14,534 bases of DNA from Pseudomonadota bacterium (lineage in GTDB: Bacteria; Pseudomonadota; Alphaproteobacteria; CACIAM-22H2): contig JAIUNH010000036.1 in assembly GCA_020161965.1 (NCBI GenBank), forward strand, positions 1 to 14,534, in the 5' to 3' direction. Of the stretch, positions 12,644 through 14,534 are shown piece after piece. A model generated the notes under the pieces. It made no database searches. It was not told where the DNA came from and worked only from the letters and a program-made list of their open reading frames with translations. The position numbers and the translations under genes are program-made. The stretch's first letter is position 1; every line of letters starts with the position of its first letter.

Positions 12644-13117
12644 CTAGGCCGTCTGGCCGCCGATCTGATAGGCGGCGACCATCACCAGCGTCACGTCGCT
12701 GCCGCCATCCGAAAGCGGCAGGATCAAACGCTCCCACGTCTGGCCGAGCTGCCATTGCTGGCGGCCGTCCAGCGTGCCGTGGGCGAATTGCGCCGAATAG
12801 GTGCGCCACGCCGGTGCGGCCTCAACGCGGACTTTTTCGTATTCGATGCGCAGCAAGGCGGCTTGTTCGGCCGGCAGTTCGTCGATGGACTTGCCGGTCA
12901 TCTCGCGCCGGAACGCATCGACGAAGGCCGTGCCGTAAAGCCGGTAGACCCAGCGCCCCGCCGCCCAATCGACCAGCATCAGATGGCCGAGCCAGCTGCG
13001 CATTTCGATCGGGTCGAAATCGGCGCGATCGGGCACGGATCCGCCTTTGCGGCGCGCCTCCCAGAAGGCGAGCAGCGCATCCAGCCGTTTTTCGTGAAAT
13101 ACAGGCCGTTCGGCCAC
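12644..13117 (-). CDS. PAS_5-like (DUF1488-independent) alphaproteobacterial sensor-fold protein
   Basis: The 157-residue protein resembles the PAS_5 family (PF07310), single-domain PAS-fold proteins common in alphaproteobacteria and of unknown role. The family pattern is visible: LLAFWEARRKGGSVPDRADF (15-34), FDPIEMRSWLGHLMLVDW (34-51), WVYRLYGTAFVDAFRREMTG (56-75) and, towards the end, WERLILPLSDGG and VTLVMVAAYQ. No kinase, cyclase or DNA-binding domain is attached. I chose the GTG at 13117; the frame is open to a TTG at 13180, but the extra 21 residues look like translated spacer. No clear ribosome binding site decides it. The gene is convergent with DUF3501 with no gap between the stop codons, and divergent from the DUF374 gene. 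The DUF number in the call title only marks that no other family is implied. Confidence 0.75.
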   Translation of the reverse strand: MAERPVFHEKRLDALLAFWEARRKGGSVPDRADFDPIEMRSWLGHLMLVDWAAGRWVYRLYGTAFVDAFRREMTGKSIDELPAEQAALLRIEYEKVRVEAAPAWRTYSAQFAHGTLDGRQQWQLGQTWERLILPLSDGGSDVTLVMVAAYQIGGQTA

Positions 13118-13236
13118 GAAAACCCCGTCTGCCCAGGCGAATCGGGCGGGATTATGGCGCCGCGATGCGGGCCCGCACAATCCCGGCCTTGCTTTCGCGG
13201 CGCCCGGACGGCACTTTCCGGCCCATTACGGTCGGA

Positions 13237-13923
13237 ATGCTGAAAAAATTTCTCAAATCGGACGCGGCGCAGACCCTTTTCGCCTTTTTGGCGGCCGGGT
13301 ATATCGCCTTCGTCTATCGCACCACGCGCTGGACGGTGATCGGCAACGAATTGCCCGAGGCGTTGTTGCGCGAGGGCAAGCCGGTGATCGCCTGTTTCTG
13401 GCACCAGCGCTTGATGATGATGGCGCCGCTGACGCGCCGACTGCGCCCCTACAACATGCTGATTTCCGCCCATCGCGACGGCGTATTGATCAGCCGTGCG
13501 GTCGCGCATTTCGGCGTCAACACCATCGTCGGTTCGACCAGCAAGGGGGCCGCCGACGCGTTGCGCAGCATGGTCGGCTATCTGAAAAAGGGACAGTTGG
13601 TCGGGGTGACGCCCGACGGCCCGCGCGGACCCGCGCGTAAAGCCGCCCAAGGTGTTGCTGCCGCCGCGTTCCTCGCCCAAGCGCCGGCGGTCACGCAAAG
13701 CTATTCGATCTCGCGCGCCAAGTTTTTGAACAGCTGGGACCGGCTGATGGTGCCGCTGCCCTTCGGCAAGGGCGTGGTGATCTGGGGCGACCCGATCCCG
13801 CCGCCCGCGACGCGCGACGCGATGGACGAATTCACCGCACTGCTCGAAAAGCGCCTCGACGAAGATTGCGCGGCGGCCGATCGCCTGATGGGCATCGTCG
13901 CCCCCGTGCGGCGCGTAAAATGA
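13237..13923 (+). CDS. DUF374 lysophospholipid acyltransferase family protein
   Basis: DUF374 proteins belong to the LPLAT superfamily and are thought to act on lipid A or membrane lipids at the inner membrane. The 228 residues begin MLKKFLKSDAAQ, have one hydrophobic helix at about 12-27, then VIACFWHQRLMMM (50-62), the HxxxxD-like site region ISAHRDGVLISR (76-87) with His79/Asp81, VGSTSKGAADALRSM (98-112) and VTPDGPRGPARKA (124-136), a signature of this family. ATG 13237 is preferred because the protein then starts like its relatives; ATG 13165 is also in frame. Its stop overlaps the waaA start (ATGA), which argues for translational coupling and a role in lipid A or LPS assembly. The exact acyl donor and acceptor are unknown. 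Confidence 0.92.
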   Translation: MLKKFLKSDAAQTLFAFLAAGYIAFVYRTTRWTVIGNELPEALLREGKPVIACFWHQRLMMMAPLTRRLRPYNMLISAHRDGVLISRAVAHFGVNTIVGSTSKGAADALRSMVGYLKKGQLVGVTPDGPRGPARKAAQGVAAAAFLAQAPAVTQSYSISRAKFLNSWDRLMVPLPFGKGVVIWGDPIPPPATRDAMDEFTALLEKRLDEDCAAADRLMGIVAPVRRVK

Positions 13924-14534
13924 GCCGGCTTCTCTATCGCGCTTTCGCGTCGGTCGTGTCGCCGGCTCTCGAGCTTTTCCTGAAGCGGCGCCTCGCGCGC
14001 GGCAAGGAAGATCCCGTGCGCTGGCGCGAGCGCAAAGGCTATACGGATCGGCCGCGCCCGGCGGGTAAGGTTCTGTGGATTCACGGCGCTTCGATGGGCG
14101 AGGCACGCTCGGCCTTGCCGTTGGTCGTTTCGTTGCGCGAGACCCGCCCGGATCTGTCGGTGTTGTTCACCACCGGCTCGCGCACGTCGGCCGAAATGCT
14201 GGCGCGCGAACTCGACGGCACGGGCGCTTTCCATCAATACGTGCCGCTCGACGTGCCCGCCTGGGTCAATCGCTTCCTCGACCATTGGCGCCCCGATGCC
14301 GCACTTTGGCTCGAAAGCGAACTCTGGCCCAATCTGCTCGGCGCCCTCGCCAAGCGCCGCATCCCCGCCGCGTTGATCAACGCGCGCCTCGCGGAGCGTT
14401 CGGCGCAGCGCTGGGAACGCACGCTCAAATTCTTCGCCCCGCCATTCGAGGCGTTCCGCTTGGCGCTGGCGCAAAGCGAAGGCGATGCCGCGCGATTGCG
14501 GCGTTTGGGGTTTGGCGATGTGCGTGCGATCGGC
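13920..14534 (+). CDS. waaA: 3-deoxy-D-manno-octulosonic acid transferase, N-terminal part (runs off the right edge)
   Basis: WaaA (KdtA) transfers Kdo from CMP-Kdo to the lipid A precursor on the cytoplasmic face of the inner membrane. The 205 codons present cover the N-terminal Rossmann-like domain. An N-terminal hydrophobic patch (about 4-21) is followed by VLWIHGASMGEARSALPLV (51-69) with the catalytic-base Glu61, LFTTGSRTSAEML, YVPLDVPAWVNRFLDHWRPD, WLESELWPNLL and INARLAERSAQRW, all standard for the family. The usual HGASVGE is HGASMGE here. The start codon overlaps the DUF374 stop by 4 bp. The C-terminal nucleotide-sugar-binding half lies beyond the window. Confidence 0.96.
   Translation, partial: MSRLLYRAFASVVSPALELFLKRRLARGKEDPVRWRERKGYTDRPRPAGKVLWIHGASMGEARSALPLVVSLRETRPDLSVLFTTGSRTSAEMLARELDGTGAFHQYVPLDVPAWVNRFLDHWRPDAALWLESELWPNLLGALAKRRIPAALINARLAERSAQRWERTLKFFAPPFEAFRLALAQSEGDAARLRRLGFGDVRAIG

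Noticed and set aside
12979..14106. A 375-codon open frame antisense to the DUF374 and waaA genes
   Set aside because: Both plus-strand genes carry full sets of family motifs; the antisense translation is basic and low in complexity.
1..14534. CRISPR array, insertion sequence with transposase, or prophage genes
   Set aside because: No regularly spaced direct repeats, no transposase or integrase motif and no phage protein were recognised in any frame.

Overview
The window is GC-rich and dense with genes. From about position 1050 to the right end it reads as a single alphaproteobacterial chromosome, probably Rhodospirillales-like. The signs are a CP4-like class II AroA in an aroA-cmk-rpsA cluster, a TIGR02300-type protein next to tRNA-Ala, an Irr-type Fur regulator beside a rubrerythrin, a DUF3501 gene, and a DUF374 acyltransferase overlapping waaA. 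Taxonomy is inferred from protein resemblance only.

Left end (1 to about 1040): three minus-strand genes, the 5' end of mtgA, a complete PpiB-type cyclophilin, and the C-terminal part of prmC. They look gammaproteobacterial rather than alphaproteobacterial. At about 1035-1050 prmC loses its N-terminal part exactly where a plus-strand HsdR fragment loses its own. Two unrelated genes cut at one point indicate a recombination junction or a chimeric assembly.

Region 1050-2390: HsdR C-terminus, a strong hairpin terminator, tRNA-Ala(GGC) on the minus strand, and a small zinc-ribbon protein with a very acidic tail. Region 2388-6265: aroA (shikimate pathway), cmk (starting on the aroA stop codon) and rpsA (ribosomal protein S1), closed by a clear terminator. 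Region 6265-9241: an M17 aminopeptidase on the minus strand, divergent from a GST-like gene followed by a two-helix membrane protein of unknown function.

Region 9304-12643 is the most interesting. An Irr-like regulator is followed by a promoter with a perfect 15-bp palindrome and by a rubrerythrin lacking its rubredoxin domain. Next comes a 271-bp non-coding element made of two related units in inverted orientation, each able to form a long hairpin. After it come a GlpC/HdrD-like Fe-S protein and a DUF3501 protein. I infer an iron- or peroxide-linked redox module in which the Fe-S protein may feed electrons to the rubrerythrin.

Right end: a PAS_5-like protein on the minus strand, then a DUF374 lipid acyltransferase overlapping waaA (Kdo transferase, cut by the window edge), an outer-membrane lipid A/LPS gene pair.
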